DNA of 64,000 bases, taken from assembly GCA_016195405.1 (NCBI GenBank), contig JACPZP010000098.1, positions 16,597 through 80,596 of the forward strand, in the 5' to 3' direction. A program made the translations under genes and the position numbers. The notes under the pieces are model-generated. The model did not search any database. It saw nothing but the letters and a program-made list of their open reading frames with translations, and was not told where the DNA came from. This DNA is from Planctomycetota bacterium (GTDB taxonomy: Bacteria; Planctomycetota; Planctomycetia; Gemmatales; Gemmataceae). The stretch's first letter is position 1. Each line of letters begins with the position of its first letter. Of the stretch, positions 52,186-61,600 are shown piece by piece.

Positions 52186-53295
52186 TTACTTCTTGGTTGA
52201 CGCCGTTTCTCTGGCAATCCGCTCCGCATTCTCCGGCGTCGTTACGAAGAAAGCGCTTCCCAGATTCACCACCGCAAGATCAGCTTGGTTGGCGAGAATG
52301 CGCACAGCCGCTTCGGCGGAGATAGTCGGCTTAAGGCTGGCTGTCACCTGAAGATTCCTTTTCACACTGGGCGAATTGGACTCCTCCGGAAGCTCTATTC
52401 TGAACGGTCTGCCGCCGACATCCGAATCGAAATCACTCCGCGGCATTTTCACTTTTGGATCGAGTACGATGGCAGCACCCGTCCACCGCGCCAAATCCTT
52501 CAAAGCCAGATCCAACCGACGTTCCCGAAAATGGATTTCTGATTTTTGCGGACCGCCGTCCGTTTTGGGTTTGCTGGTTACGAACATTATGGAGTTTTCC
52601 ACTTCAACTCGCAGATCGGCCATCTCGGCCAAGAGCCGAACAGCATCGTAGAGAGTGATGCTGTTGTTAAACGCGGCCGATACCAAAGTCTTCGCGCTGT
52701 CGCCGACGCGACCATCGAGGACAATCGTCGCCCCAGTCATGCCGGCAAGCTCTTCAAGGGCCTCGTTGAGCGGTGTCTTTTCGAAGCGTGCGCGTACGGC
52801 CTTCGCTAACAGGCGCTCCGGATGGGCAGCTTCATTCGTGGTGATCTCCACGTGATCGCGGCGAATCAAGTAGGTCGCGTTATTGGTCGGCGCTTGCGAC
52901 AATGCCATCCGTAGGAGCGTGGCGAGTTTCACTGTCTTGAGCCGCGGCGGAACCTTCAACCTGATCTGGGTTTCGAAGATATCCGGTGCGTCGGGGTTCT
53001 CTTCTTTGAAGCGGGCCACATTGATGAAGATCGGCAGCTCTTTGCCTTTCTCCGAAAGCAGTTTGTCCACTGAGACCAAGAAATCCCATAGGGTCATGGG
53101 ATTGTTGCCGATGAAGTTGTGGATGTTATTCAGCTCGATCGGCTCCTCCAGCAAGTCCGCGATTTTCTTCGCGGCCGGCTTCTTTTCCGCGCCGGAAGTC
53201 TTGGTCTGTTCCTTCTGGCCGCCCTCCCCTTTGCCGATCCAGAATCCTCCTAGAACCAAAAGCGAGCACACCGTCATGCAGATGAGGGCTTTCAT
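52186..53295 (-). CDS. Secreted STN-like repeat protein
   Basis: The 369-residue product has a signal peptide (MKALICMTVCSLLVLGGFWI). Three stretches of similar pattern follow (about residues 80-150, 165-245, 260-360): helix, TGATIVLD or related strand, and an ALRLLA-type helix, as in secretin/TonB short N-terminal (STN) domains. The middle copy reads FEKTPLNEALEELAGMTGATIVLD. The ATG at 53295 has GGAG upstream; the frame opens earlier at a TTG at 53307. Likely periplasmic; function unknown. Confidence 0.65.
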   Translation of the reverse strand: MKALICMTVCSLLVLGGFWIGKGEGGQKEQTKTSGAEKKPAAKKIADLLEEPIELNNIHNFIGNNPMTLWDFLVSVDKLLSEKGKELPIFINVARFKEENPDAPDIFETQIRLKVPPRLKTVKLATLLRMALSQAPTNNATYLIRRDHVEITTNEAAHPERLLAKAVRARFEKTPLNEALEELAGMTGATIVLDGRVGDSAKTLVSAAFNNSITLYDAVRLLAEMADLRVEVENSIMFVTSKPKTDGGPQKSEIHFRERRLDLALKDLARWTGAAIVLDPKVKMPRSDFDSDVGGRPFRIELPEESNSPSVKRNLQVTASLKPTISAEAAVRILANQADLAVVNLGSAFFVTTPENAERIARETASTKK

Positions 53296-53518
53296 GGATT
53301 TCTCCAAAAACGGGGAAGGTGTGGGACGTGGTGGACGCAGCTTTGGCCGTGTCTACTTTAGAGTGTAACCGATCCGTGCGCCCGATGAAAGAGCCTGCCA
53401 ATGTGCCATTTTACTTGTGATGGGACGCAGACCTTCAGTCGTCTTCTCTATGGTTGCGTCGTGGGCGAGGCGGGGTAGCCCCTGAATTAGGCTAAAGTCG
53501 TTTGCGAGGGGGACAGTC

Positions 53519-56299
53519 ATGATCATCTTGCGTTACAAGCGTGGCGCCATTCTTCTTCTGGCGTTAGCGTTCTTAGCGATCGCCCAGACCGGGCGCGCTT
53601 TTCAAGAGCCCGCGCCGCCGCCAAGGGCCGTGGCGCAAAAAGGCGACATTCACGGCGACCCGCTCCCCGAAGGCGCCCTCGCGCGCATGGGCACGGTTCG
53701 CTGGCGGCATGGCGGGCCGGTCACCTTCATTGGCTATACGGCCCAAGGCAAGCAACTAATCACCGCCTGTACCGACGGTTTCTTCCGAGTTTGGGCTGTG
53801 GACAGCGGCAAGGAAACGCATCGCTTCGGCATCGCTCCCAAAGAAGGAGCCGTTTTCGGCGCCGGCGCGGGCTTTGCGGTACGGGGTGGAACAGCAAGCA
53901 CGGTCGGACTCAGCAGCGACGGCGCCAAGCTGGCCGCACCGGATCCTGCCGGTGTCATTCGCGTGTGGGACGTCGCCAGCGGCAAGGAACTACCAACTGC
54001 TGCAGGCGCCAACAAAGACTTTCGCAGAGGGGCCGGCGCCGTCGGCCTGGCTTTCTCGCCCGATGGCAAGACTCTGGCTCTGCGCGGAAACGACCAGCTG
54101 ATTCGGCTTATCGACGTAGGCGGATCCAAGGAATCGCGCACGATCGGCAAACGACCCGAAGGAAACCAACCGCTGCGCTTGGGCGGCAGCAACGCCTTGG
54201 TCTTCCTTCCCGACGGCAAGTCTCTAGCCTCCACGTTCACGGAAGTCGAGAACCAAAAGACACTGAACTCAATTCGGATTTACGACGTGGAGAGCGGCAA
54301 GGAAACTCGCCAGATCAATTTAGACGACCTCAATTTCTCTGTCGGTGGGTTGGCCGTCTCCACCGACGGCAAGACCCTGTCCTGGTCCTCCCAGAACGGC
54401 GCCACTCTTTACGATGTGGAATCCGGCAAGGAGATTCGCCGCTTGGGAGAGAACCCCAAAGCGTTTCGCGGTCTCGTGGGTGCGGCCGTGTTTTCGCCCA
54501 ACGGTAAGCTTCTCGCCACCCGTGCCAACGACAACTCAAATATCGTCCTTTGGGATGTGGAAAGCGGCAAACAACTGGGTCGACTGGGCGAATCAACCAA
54601 TCCAAATCCACGTGTCGCCATCGCCGTGGGAGGCCTCACGACCGCCTCGCAGTCCATCGCATTCTCGCCCGACGGCCGCACTCTGGTCGAGGGCACCCCC
54701 AACAATACCGTCCGCCTGTGGGACATCGCTTCACGCAAGGACGCCGATACGGGCCACCAGGGCCACCGCGCCGCCGTCACGCAGCTCGCCCTCTCCGCCG
54801 ATGGCAAGCTCTTGACCACTTCCGCCGTCGACGGCACCATCCGTCAATGGGATCCCACTTCCGGACGTGAAAGCGGACGCGTCAATCTGCCCGCAAGCGC
54901 GGGCGCCGCGGCGCTGAGTCTCGACGGCAAGGCTGCCGCCGTGTTCTCAGCCGCCAACAACAGCGTGCGCCTGTGGGACGTGGCCGCCGCCAAAGAAACA
55001 GCCACAATCACCATGGGCGGTGCCCAGCGAGGCGTAGGCTCCGGCAGCGCCGTCGTCCTCTCGCCTGACGGCAAGCGCCTGGCCACGCGCGGACTTGACC
55101 AACTCATTCGCGTCTACGACTCAGGCGGCAAGGAGCTTGCCGCGCTGGGCAAACCGGTAAGGTCCGATATGGCCCCCGCCGGCGCTTTTTTTGGAACTTC
55201 GACCCAGCCGCTCGCCTTTGCCCCGGACGGCGATTTCGTCGCCGCAGTCACGGGCGCCGGCCAGCCTATCGGCGTGGGCGGCCGGATGGCGGCGCCGGCG
55301 AGCACGTCCATCGTTCTGTGGAACGTCGCCGCCAAGCGTCCCCGCCAATTCGACTCGCAGTCGCAAGGCGTGCTGGCGATGGCCCTCTCGCAAGATGGCC
55401 GGACCCTTGCCGCCTACAACTGGGACCGGACTGTCGCCCTCTGGGAAGTCCTCACCGGAAAAGAATACGCCCGAATCAGAATGGACATCGGAAAGGCTGC
55501 GGACCCTGGGCCGCCGGGGTTTGTGCGTGCTTCGGTCCTCGGTTTCACCGGTGTCGTTCCCGCGATCGCCTTCGCCCCTGATTGCCGGACCATCGCCATC
55601 GGAGACGGACCGAATATCTACCTCATCGACTCCCAAACGGCTAGCCAGTCCGGCAAACTCACCGGCCACCAGGGCGCCGTGCAGTCCCTTGTCTTCTCCA
55701 ACGACAACTGCACGCTCATCTCCGGCAGTGCCGACACCACGGCTCTCGTTTGGGACATTAGCGGCATGATCAAGCACGAAAGAACTCCCATCGCGAAGTG
55801 GACTGACGAGAAACGTGCCGAGTTCTGGAAGGACCTCGCCGCCGATCCGGCGAAAGCCCGAAAAGCGATGCAAGCGTTCGACAATCAGCCCGCGGAAGCG
55901 CTGGCGGCATTCTCTGATCGCCTCAAGCCGGCAGTCGGCGTCGAAGCCAAACACATCGAGAATCTGGTCGCGGACCTCGACAGCGACCAATACCCCCTCC
56001 GCCGCAAGGCAACCGAAGAGTTGGAACGGCTCGGCGATCTCGCGCAGATCCCGCTGGAGACGGCGCTCAAGAAGAAGCCGACTTTGGAGATGCAGCGCCG
56101 GCTGGAAAAACTGCTGGACAAAATCAACAACGAGCAGCCGCCGCCCGCAGACGTTCTGCAGGCGATCCGGGCCGTGCAGATCCTGGAGAAAGCCGGCACG
56201 CCCGAAGCGCTTCTCCTGGTGCAAAGAATTTCCGAGGGCGCGCCGGGCCATCGGCTCACACGCCATGCCGAGGCAATGCTGAAACGACTCGGGCTTTGA
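53519..56299 (+). CDS. Secreted WD40-repeat protein
   Basis: The 926-residue product has a signal peptide (about residues 1-28) and about twelve WD40 repeats (VAFSPDGKTLALRGND, VRLWDVAAAKE, LWDIASRKD types) making two beta-propellers. From about residue 760 there is a helical part with ALAAFSDRLKPA and a HEAT-like segment (YPLRRKATEELERLGD). This domain order is common in planctomycete WD40 proteins. Its role is unknown, probably binding or scaffold. NuoEF follows 104 bases downstream. Confidence 0.85.
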   Translation: MIILRYKRGAILLLALAFLAIAQTGRAFQEPAPPPRAVAQKGDIHGDPLPEGALARMGTVRWRHGGPVTFIGYTAQGKQLITACTDGFFRVWAVDSGKETHRFGIAPKEGAVFGAGAGFAVRGGTASTVGLSSDGAKLAAPDPAGVIRVWDVASGKELPTAAGANKDFRRGAGAVGLAFSPDGKTLALRGNDQLIRLIDVGGSKESRTIGKRPEGNQPLRLGGSNALVFLPDGKSLASTFTEVENQKTLNSIRIYDVESGKETRQINLDDLNFSVGGLAVSTDGKTLSWSSQNGATLYDVESGKEIRRLGENPKAFRGLVGAAVFSPNGKLLATRANDNSNIVLWDVESGKQLGRLGESTNPNPRVAIAVGGLTTASQSIAFSPDGRTLVEGTPNNTVRLWDIASRKDADTGHQGHRAAVTQLALSADGKLLTTSAVDGTIRQWDPTSGRESGRVNLPASAGAAALSLDGKAAAVFSAANNSVRLWDVAAAKETATITMGGAQRGVGSGSAVVLSPDGKRLATRGLDQLIRVYDSGGKELAALGKPVRSDMAPAGAFFGTSTQPLAFAPDGDFVAAVTGAGQPIGVGGRMAAPASTSIVLWNVAAKRPRQFDSQSQGVLAMALSQDGRTLAAYNWDRTVALWEVLTGKEYARIRMDIGKAADPGPPGFVRASVLGFTGVVPAIAFAPDCRTIAIGDGPNIYLIDSQTASQSGKLTGHQGAVQSLVFSNDNCTLISGSADTTALVWDISGMIKHERTPIAKWTDEKRAEFWKDLAADPAKARKAMQAFDNQPAEALAAFSDRLKPAVGVEAKHIENLVADLDSDQYPLRRKATEELERLGDLAQIPLETALKKKPTLEMQRRLEKLLDKINNEQPPPADVLQAIRAVQILEKAGTPEALLLVQRISEGAPGHRLTRHAEAMLKRLGL

Positions 56300-56403
56300 G
56301 TGGAAAAATTCTTGACAGCCCGCGCGGCAGGTCATAGTTTGGGCGAGGAACATCACGGAAGACCGCCCCAGGGTACTCCTCGGGCATCACCTCGAGCCAG
56401 ACG

Positions 56404-58110
56404 ATGATCGTCCAGGAACTCGTCGCCATCCAAGATCGTTGCGGCTACCTCCCGGACGAGGAGTTGCGCGCCCTGGCCCGTCGCATAAGCGTCCCCTTAC
56501 ACCGCATTCACGAAGTCGCCAGCTTCTACCCGCTTTATCGCCTCAATCCGGGTTCGTCCGTCACGGTGCGCGTTTGCCGCGACATGGCGTGCCACCTGCG
56601 AGGCGCCGCGCGGCTCAAGGGAGTCCTGCAAGCTCTCGCCAACGAAATCGGTCCCGACCAGGTTTGTGTGGAAGGCGTCTCCTGTTTGGGTCAATGCGAC
56701 AGCGCTCCCTCGGCCGTGTCGATCAACGACCATGTCTACTGGGGCGTTTCGGAAGACGAGCTGAAGAAACGCATGCATGCCGCGGCCGCGAAGGAGACGT
56801 TGCCGCATCAGCATGGCAACCGCGATCCGCTCGGTTGGAAAATCGACCCCTATGACGGCAAGCCGCGCTACGAAGCCGTGCAGAAGTTCATGGAAAAGCG
56901 CGACGCCGATGGCATTCTCAAATCCATCGAGGTCGCGGGACTTCGCGGCATGGGCGGCGCCGGCTTTCCCACCTTTCGCAAATGGTCGTTCGTCCGCGGC
57001 ACGCCCGGCGATGTCAAATACGTCGTCTGTAACGCCGACGAAAGCGAGCCGGGAACTTTCAAGGACCGCGAACTGCTCCGCCGCACACCGCATCTGGTCA
57101 TCGAAGGAATGCTCCTGGCTGGCCTCGTGACCGGCGCCAAACACGGCTATCTCTACATTCGCCATGAGTATCACGACGAGCTGGAGGCTTTCGAAGACGC
57201 CCTCGAAGACGCCCGAAGCCGAAACGTCATCGGCGACAACATCCTCGGCTCGGGCTTGACCTTCAAGCTGGACATTTTCGTCAGCCCCGGCGGCTACATC
57301 CAGGGTGAGGAGAGCGCCTTGCTCGAAGCCATGGAGGATCGCCGCGGCGAGCCACGCAACAAGCCGCCTTTCCCGGTCACGCACGGCCTCTACAACAAAC
57401 CGACCGTCATCAACAACGTGGAGACGCTCGCCTGGGTTCCCAGCATCATCATCCACGGCGGCGAATGGTACAAGAACGGCGGCACGAACGGCGCCACGAA
57501 CGGCGCCACGAACGGCGCCACCGGCATGCGCTTCGTCTCCATCAGCGGCGACGTCAAAAAGCCCGGCGTCTACGAAGTTCCTTTGGGCCAGACTGTTCGC
57601 GATCTGATCTTCAACTGTGCCGGCGGCATGCACGGCGGCCAGAAGCTCAAAGCCATCGCCACCTCCGGCCCATCGGGCGGCTTCCTGCCGACGTTCATTC
57701 CAGCCGACAAGCTGCCGCCGAAGTTCGCGAAGGAAAAGCTCGCCCAGGGCGCGAAGGGCTTGGACATCCTCGATTTACCTCTCGATTTCAACACCGTCGG
57801 CGCCATGGGCGGCATGTTGGGAGCGGCATTCGTGGTCTATGGCGATCGCGCCAAAATGCTCGAACAAGCGCTCAATTGCGTCGAGTTCTATCGCAACGAG
57901 TCCTGCGGTAAATGTGTCCCTTGCCGCGTCGGTTCGCAGAAGCTGGTCGACATCATGGACGGCATGCTCCAAGGACAAATGAAACGCGAGGCGCTGCCGA
58001 TTGTGTCGGAGTTGGGCCAGACGATGACGCTGGCGTCCATCTGCGGCTTAGGCCAGGTCGCCGCGAACCCGATGTTGACCTTGATGAAGTATTTCCCCGA
58101 AGAAATCTAG
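56404..58110 (+). CDS. NuoE-NuoF fusion: NADH-binding Fe-S flavoprotein
   Basis: The 568-residue product fuses NuoE and NuoF. Residues 1-125 are NuoE-like with [2Fe-2S] ligands Cys58, Cys63, Cys94 and Cys98. Residues 155-568 are NuoF-like: GLRGMGGAGFPTFRKW and CNADESEPGTFKDR for FMN and NADH, then GYIQGEESALLEAMEDRRGEPR, and a C-terminal [4Fe-4S] site with Cys501, Cys504, Cys507 and Cys547. A short TNGA repeat linker lies near residues 360-373. Such modules oxidise NADH and pass electrons to a partner Fe-S subunit, probably the product of the next gene, which starts 31 bases later. No other complex I gene is in the window. Confidence 0.93.
   Translation: MIVQELVAIQDRCGYLPDEELRALARRISVPLHRIHEVASFYPLYRLNPGSSVTVRVCRDMACHLRGAARLKGVLQALANEIGPDQVCVEGVSCLGQCDSAPSAVSINDHVYWGVSEDELKKRMHAAAAKETLPHQHGNRDPLGWKIDPYDGKPRYEAVQKFMEKRDADGILKSIEVAGLRGMGGAGFPTFRKWSFVRGTPGDVKYVVCNADESEPGTFKDRELLRRTPHLVIEGMLLAGLVTGAKHGYLYIRHEYHDELEAFEDALEDARSRNVIGDNILGSGLTFKLDIFVSPGGYIQGEESALLEAMEDRRGEPRNKPPFPVTHGLYNKPTVINNVETLAWVPSIIIHGGEWYKNGGTNGATNGATNGATGMRFVSISGDVKKPGVYEVPLGQTVRDLIFNCAGGMHGGQKLKAIATSGPSGGFLPTFIPADKLPPKFAKEKLAQGAKGLDILDLPLDFNTVGAMGGMLGAAFVVYGDRAKMLEQALNCVEFYRNESCGKCVPCRVGSQKLVDIMDGMLQGQMKREALPIVSELGQTMTLASICGLGQVAANPMLTLMKYFPEEI
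57484..57519. repeat. 12-bp tandem repeat in nuoEF
   Basis: Three exact 12-bp units (ACGAACGGCGCC) encode TNGA in a surface-loop position of the NuoF part. The exact identity implies recent slippage. Copy number may vary between strains. Confidence 0.9.
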
Positions 58111-58141
58111 TCCCGCTTGCGGGTTGAATGGAGTCAAGGCG

Positions 58142-60433
58142 ATGGGCGACCTCGTTCGCCTCAAGATTGATGGCCAAGAGATTGCCGTGCCGGCGACCAA
58201 GGAGGCGTACGATCCGCTGTTCAAAAAACACGTCACCATCCCGACCACGATCTACGACGCCGCCGTCGCCCTCGCGCAGAAATCCGGCCAGCCCAATCCC
58301 ATCCCGATCCTTTGCCATCGCGAGCACATCAACCCAGTTGCCGTCTGCCGCGTCTGCTCCGTCGAAGTGAAGATGGGCGGCGTGCCCGGCCGGGTGCTCG
58401 CGCCTGCTTGTTATCGGCCCGTCGAGAACAAAATGGAGGTGGAGACCGCTCAGACCAACGAGCGCGTGAAGACGACGGTTCGCTGCGTCACCCAACTCCT
58501 CCTGTCCGATCACCCTTCCGGCGAAATGCCGAGCCATGAGGGCGACAACGAATTGGATGTGATCGCCCGCCGCTATGACATACACGGCTCGCCGTATCCG
58601 CGGGCCAAAGAAAAGCGGGCTCACGACAACTCATCGGTGGTGATTGCCGTCGATCACAACGCTTGCATTTTGTGTGACCGCTGCATCCGCGCCTGTAACG
58701 AAATCCGCGACAACCAGGTCCTGGGCCGGATGGGCAAGGGCTACAAGGCCCAGATCGCCTTCGATCTCAACAACCCCATGGGCGATTCGACGTGCGTGGC
58801 CTGCGGCGAATGCGCCGTTTCCTGCCCGACAGGAGCGCTCTTGCACCGCAAGGAAGTGGAGGCCGACCCGTGGCAGAACGTTTCGCCGCGTCCCGGCCCC
58901 GTCCGTGCCGATGAATTGTCCGGTCATCCGCTCTTTGAAGGCGTTTCCGTCCCGTTTCTGCGCTGGAACGAAGGCTCCGTCGTCCGCCGTCAATTCAAAA
59001 AAGGCGACGTCATTTGCCGCGAAGGCGAGTTCGGCTCGACTGCGTTTCTGATCGAAAAAGGCAAGGTCAAAGTCTTCCTCCAGTCCCCGCGCGCCCACGT
59101 TCAGAGCCGAGATGGCTGGAAAGGTTTGTTTGGCCTCATCCAGAAGTTCACGAGCGGCCTGGTTTCGCGCTCGCGTAACGGTCAAAAGGACGAGAAGCAA
59201 CCGCGCTACATCCACATCGATGCTCCGGTAGCGCTGGAGCTTAATAACCCGATCGCCATGATGTCCGAAGGCGACATCTTCGGCGAAATGACCTGCATGA
59301 ACCACTATCCGCGCTCGGCGACGGTGGTGGCCGACGAGGATTGCACGGTCCTCGAAATGCTTCGTAACGTCCTCTACATCTTGCAGCGGAATAAGAAGTC
59401 GCGGGCCTGGCTCGATCAACGTTACCGCGACCGCTCCATCAACAACCATCTTCGCGGCGTCCCGTTGTTCGCCGATGTGCTTGAAGATGAGGAGGAATTT
59501 CAGCGCTTCGTCAATTATCTGCGTCTGCGTGTCGAGCTGCGCCGGCTCACTCCGGGCGAGGTGCTTTTCCGCCAGGACGACCCGGCCGACAACTTCTACA
59601 TGGTGCGTGTGGGCTTCATCAAGGTGAGCCAGCGCCGGCCCGGTGGCGAGCAGATCCTCCGCTACATCGGCCCCGGCGGTTATTTCGGCGAGATCGGCAT
59701 CCTCTCGCGTCTGCCCGAATTAGCCGGCAAAGTCCCCGCCGGAGTCCGCACCGCGACCTGCGCCGCGCTCGACCACGTCGACTTGGTGGTTGTCAAGCCC
59801 GGAGTGTTCGTCGCCCTGAATGAGCATTTTCCCAAACTACGGCAGCACTTCTTGTCCATTGCCGAGGAGCATCTCCGCCGCGACCAGGAAAACAAAGCCG
59901 ACGTAGACGGCGTGGCCCTGGGCGATTTCCTCCAGCAAGGCTTGATGAACGCCCAAAGCCTTTTGGTGCTCGACTTGGAGAAATGCACCCGTTGCGACGA
60001 ATGCACCAAGGCCTGCGCCGATTCGCACGACGGCGTCACCCGCCTGATCCGCGAGGGGCTGCGCTTCGACAAATGGCTGGTCGCCAGCTCATGCCGTTCG
60101 TGCCTCGATCCCTATTGCATGGTCGGCTGCCCGGTCGGCTCGATCCGCCGCAAAGACTCGCGCGAAATCCACATCGAAGACTGGTGCATCGGCTGCGGCA
60201 AATGCGCCCAGAACTGCCCCTACGGCAACATCAACATGCACGGCTTCGACGAAACCATTTCCGACCCGCTCAACCCCGGCCGAAAGATTGCCGTCGTGCA
60301 ACAAAAGGCGACCGTGTGCGATCTGTGCGAAAGCCTCGACGGCCAACCCAGCTGTGTCTACGCATGTCCCCACGATGCGGCGCATCGGATGGCGGGCAAG
60401 GAGCTGATGGAGCAGGTTGGCGCCCACAATTGA
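58142..60433 (+). CDS. NuoG-like Fe-S protein fused to two cNMP-binding domains and a polyferredoxin tail
   Basis: The 763-residue product has a NuoG-like head with [2Fe-2S] ligands Cys58, Cys69, Cys72 and Cys90, then two [4Fe-4S] sites (Cys175/178/181/185; Cys218/221/224/228). Two cyclic-nucleotide-binding folds follow (about 265-410 and 436-580); each keeps the cassette Glu and Arg (FGE with Glu382 and PRSAT with Arg391; FGE with Glu517 and VRTATC with Arg536). The tail has four [4Fe-4S] sites, first Cys at 615, 651, 682 and 726, in DmsB/HycB-like spacing. It is cytosolic, with no signal peptide. The ATG at 58142 has GGAG upstream; an earlier TTG at 58124 is less likely. The fold of each part is clear; how cNMP gates electron flow is inference. 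Confidence 0.9.
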   Translation: MGDLVRLKIDGQEIAVPATKEAYDPLFKKHVTIPTTIYDAAVALAQKSGQPNPIPILCHREHINPVAVCRVCSVEVKMGGVPGRVLAPACYRPVENKMEVETAQTNERVKTTVRCVTQLLLSDHPSGEMPSHEGDNELDVIARRYDIHGSPYPRAKEKRAHDNSSVVIAVDHNACILCDRCIRACNEIRDNQVLGRMGKGYKAQIAFDLNNPMGDSTCVACGECAVSCPTGALLHRKEVEADPWQNVSPRPGPVRADELSGHPLFEGVSVPFLRWNEGSVVRRQFKKGDVICREGEFGSTAFLIEKGKVKVFLQSPRAHVQSRDGWKGLFGLIQKFTSGLVSRSRNGQKDEKQPRYIHIDAPVALELNNPIAMMSEGDIFGEMTCMNHYPRSATVVADEDCTVLEMLRNVLYILQRNKKSRAWLDQRYRDRSINNHLRGVPLFADVLEDEEEFQRFVNYLRLRVELRRLTPGEVLFRQDDPADNFYMVRVGFIKVSQRRPGGEQILRYIGPGGYFGEIGILSRLPELAGKVPAGVRTATCAALDHVDLVVVKPGVFVALNEHFPKLRQHFLSIAEEHLRRDQENKADVDGVALGDFLQQGLMNAQSLLVLDLEKCTRCDECTKACADSHDGVTRLIREGLRFDKWLVASSCRSCLDPYCMVGCPVGSIRRKDSREIHIEDWCIGCGKCAQNCPYGNINMHGFDETISDPLNPGRKIAVVQQKATVCDLCESLDGQPSCVYACPHDAAHRMAGKELMEQVGAHN

Positions 60434-60437
60434 TATA

Positions 60438-60461
60438 GGAAGGTGTGGCCGGGGCTGAGTC
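60438..60461. repeat. 24-bp inverted repeat, left copy
   Basis: This 24-base sequence is the exact reverse complement of 61601-61624. Together they bracket the Imm10-like gene and the MazEF-type pair. It starts 4 bases after the stop of the cNMP-ferredoxin gene. Confidence 0.9.
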
Positions 60462-60476
60462 TTCGAAGCCCCGGCC
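60447..60476. terminator. Hairpin after the cNMP-ferredoxin gene
   Basis: The arms GGCCGGGGCT (60447-60456) and AGCCCCGGCC (60467-60476) form a perfect 10-bp stem with a 10-base loop. It lies 13 bases after the stop codon, so a terminator-like role is likely. The same geometry is seen at 60921-60950. Confidence 0.6.
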
Positions 60477-60485
60477 GGACCCGCA

Positions 60486-60908
60486 ATGGCGCAACCCAAT
60501 TTGCAGCCAATGGGGACTTTCATGCTTTTTGAATTCCATGCCGAAGTCGTCGACTGTGACAACGTGGCGAATCGGCTCTCGTTTGCAGAAAGTGGCACGG
60601 AGCAGTTCGGCCACTACTTGGTGGTAGATCGCGCCGAGAATCCTGCAAGCGAAGCGGCGCCCGATATGGAAGACGTGTACATCGAGCGAGACGACCAGAT
60701 GTGGGGTGGGTATGGTGGAATCGAACGTCTGATACTAACGAGAGATGCCTTGACACTTTACTTGGGACCGAGAATGACGCGAATCATGGGATCATTTAGC
60801 GAGATTCGCGTCCGCTTTTCGCTCAACGATAACCAGTTTCAAACGCTTCACGTTGTTCTCGGTCACATTCTGCATGGATATGAGAGCCGATTGGAATACC
60901 GAATCTAA
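60486..60908 (+). CDS. Imm10-like hypothetical protein
   Basis: The 140-residue product resembles the immunity protein 10 family: an N-terminal FEFHAEVVDCDN strand, HYLVVDRA, then DVYIERDDQMWGGYGGIERLILTRDALTLYLG, the part with the conserved Asp-Gln and GGI. Imm10 proteins protect against toxins of polymorphic toxin systems, but no such toxin is adjacent. In-frame ATGs at 60486, 60510 and 60522 are possible starts; 60522 would begin at MLFEFHAEV and is the most family-like. It lies inside the cassette bracketed by the 24-bp inverted repeat. Confidence 0.55.
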   Translation: MAQPNLQPMGTFMLFEFHAEVVDCDNVANRLSFAESGTEQFGHYLVVDRAENPASEAAPDMEDVYIERDDQMWGGYGGIERLILTRDALTLYLGPRMTRIMGSFSEIRVRFSLNDNQFQTLHVVLGHILHGYESRLEYRI

Positions 60909-60920
60909 AACGGAAGATAC

Positions 60921-60986
60921 GGCCCGGGCTGAGTTTTGGAAGCCCAGGCCGGATCGCGGGCAGGGAGCTGATGGCACATGCTCTTG
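60921..60986. repeat. Middle copy of cassette-flank sequences
   Basis: A hairpin with the same geometry as 60447-60476 (60921-60950, one mismatch) is followed by a copy of the 3' end of the cNMP-ferredoxin gene (60951-60974, two mismatches against 60387-60410) and then ACATGCTCTTG at 60976-60986, found again at 61582-61592. Confidence 0.75.
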
Positions 60987-61031
60987 CCCAAAAGGAACGC
61001 CACAGCATAGCATGAGAGCAAAGGAGAACCC

Positions 61032-61223
61032 ATGATAGAGCTTACCGAGGACCAAGTGCAGGCTGTGGCGCTCTGTCGAACAGGCCCTGTGCAGGTCGTA
61101 AATCCGCGCACCCGAGAGGTTTTCGTGTTGATTCGCAAAGAGATCTATGACCTCACAAGCCGAATCGTTAGCGCACCAAACCAACGCGGCTGGGACAGTC
61201 CAGCCGACGACGACTTGATCTAG
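61032..61223 (+). CDS. Antitoxin-like partner of the MazF/PemK-type toxin
   Basis: The 63-residue product (MIELTEDQVQAVALCRTG start, VNPRTREVFVLIRKEIYDLT middle) is typical of small planctomycete partners of PemK-type genes. Its stop is 8 bases before the toxin ATG, as in toxin-antitoxin operons. AAGGAG precedes the start. The middle strand-turn region suggests a DNA-binding or toxin-binding fold; family assignment rests mainly on context. Confidence 0.7.
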   Translation: MIELTEDQVQAVALCRTGPVQVVNPRTREVFVLIRKEIYDLTSRIVSAPNQRGWDSPADDDLI

Positions 61224-61231
61224 AAACAAAC

Positions 61232-61573
61232 ATGACTCGAGGCGATGTCGTTGAGGTCAACTGGCCTTACAGCGATTTGACCGGGAGCAAGACGCGCCCG
61301 GCGGTTGTCGTTCAAGCCGATTTCCTCAACGGAATCATCGATGACACGGTTCTCGTACAAATCACAAGCACCCGCCATCACCTTCCCGGCACTGAAGTCC
61401 TAATTGATCCCGCTCAGGAAACGACGTCGGGCTTGCGCCGCGTCTGCGTGGCGGCGTGCACCAATTTCCTCACACTGGATCAAATACTCATCTTGCGCAC
61501 CATTGGCACACTTTCGGATGCAGCAATGCAAAAGATAAACGACTGCCTTAAAAAAGTGTTGGAATTACCATAA
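61232..61573 (+). CDS. PemK/MazF-family toxin
   Basis: The 113-residue product is a MazF/PemK-like endoribonuclease: RGDVVEVNWPYSDLTGSKTRPAVVVQAD start, then VLVQITSTRHHLPGTEVLI and a C-terminal TLDQILILRTIGTLSD segment. This family cleaves mRNA or related RNA. The Arg and Thr/Ser of the usual active site (RPAVV, ITS) are present. The preceding small gene is the presumed antitoxin. Confidence 0.88.
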   Translation: MTRGDVVEVNWPYSDLTGSKTRPAVVVQADFLNGIIDDTVLVQITSTRHHLPGTEVLIDPAQETTSGLRRVCVAACTNFLTLDQILILRTIGTLSDAAMQKINDCLKKVLELP

Positions 61574-61600
61574 AAACAACAACATGCTCTTGGCCATCCA

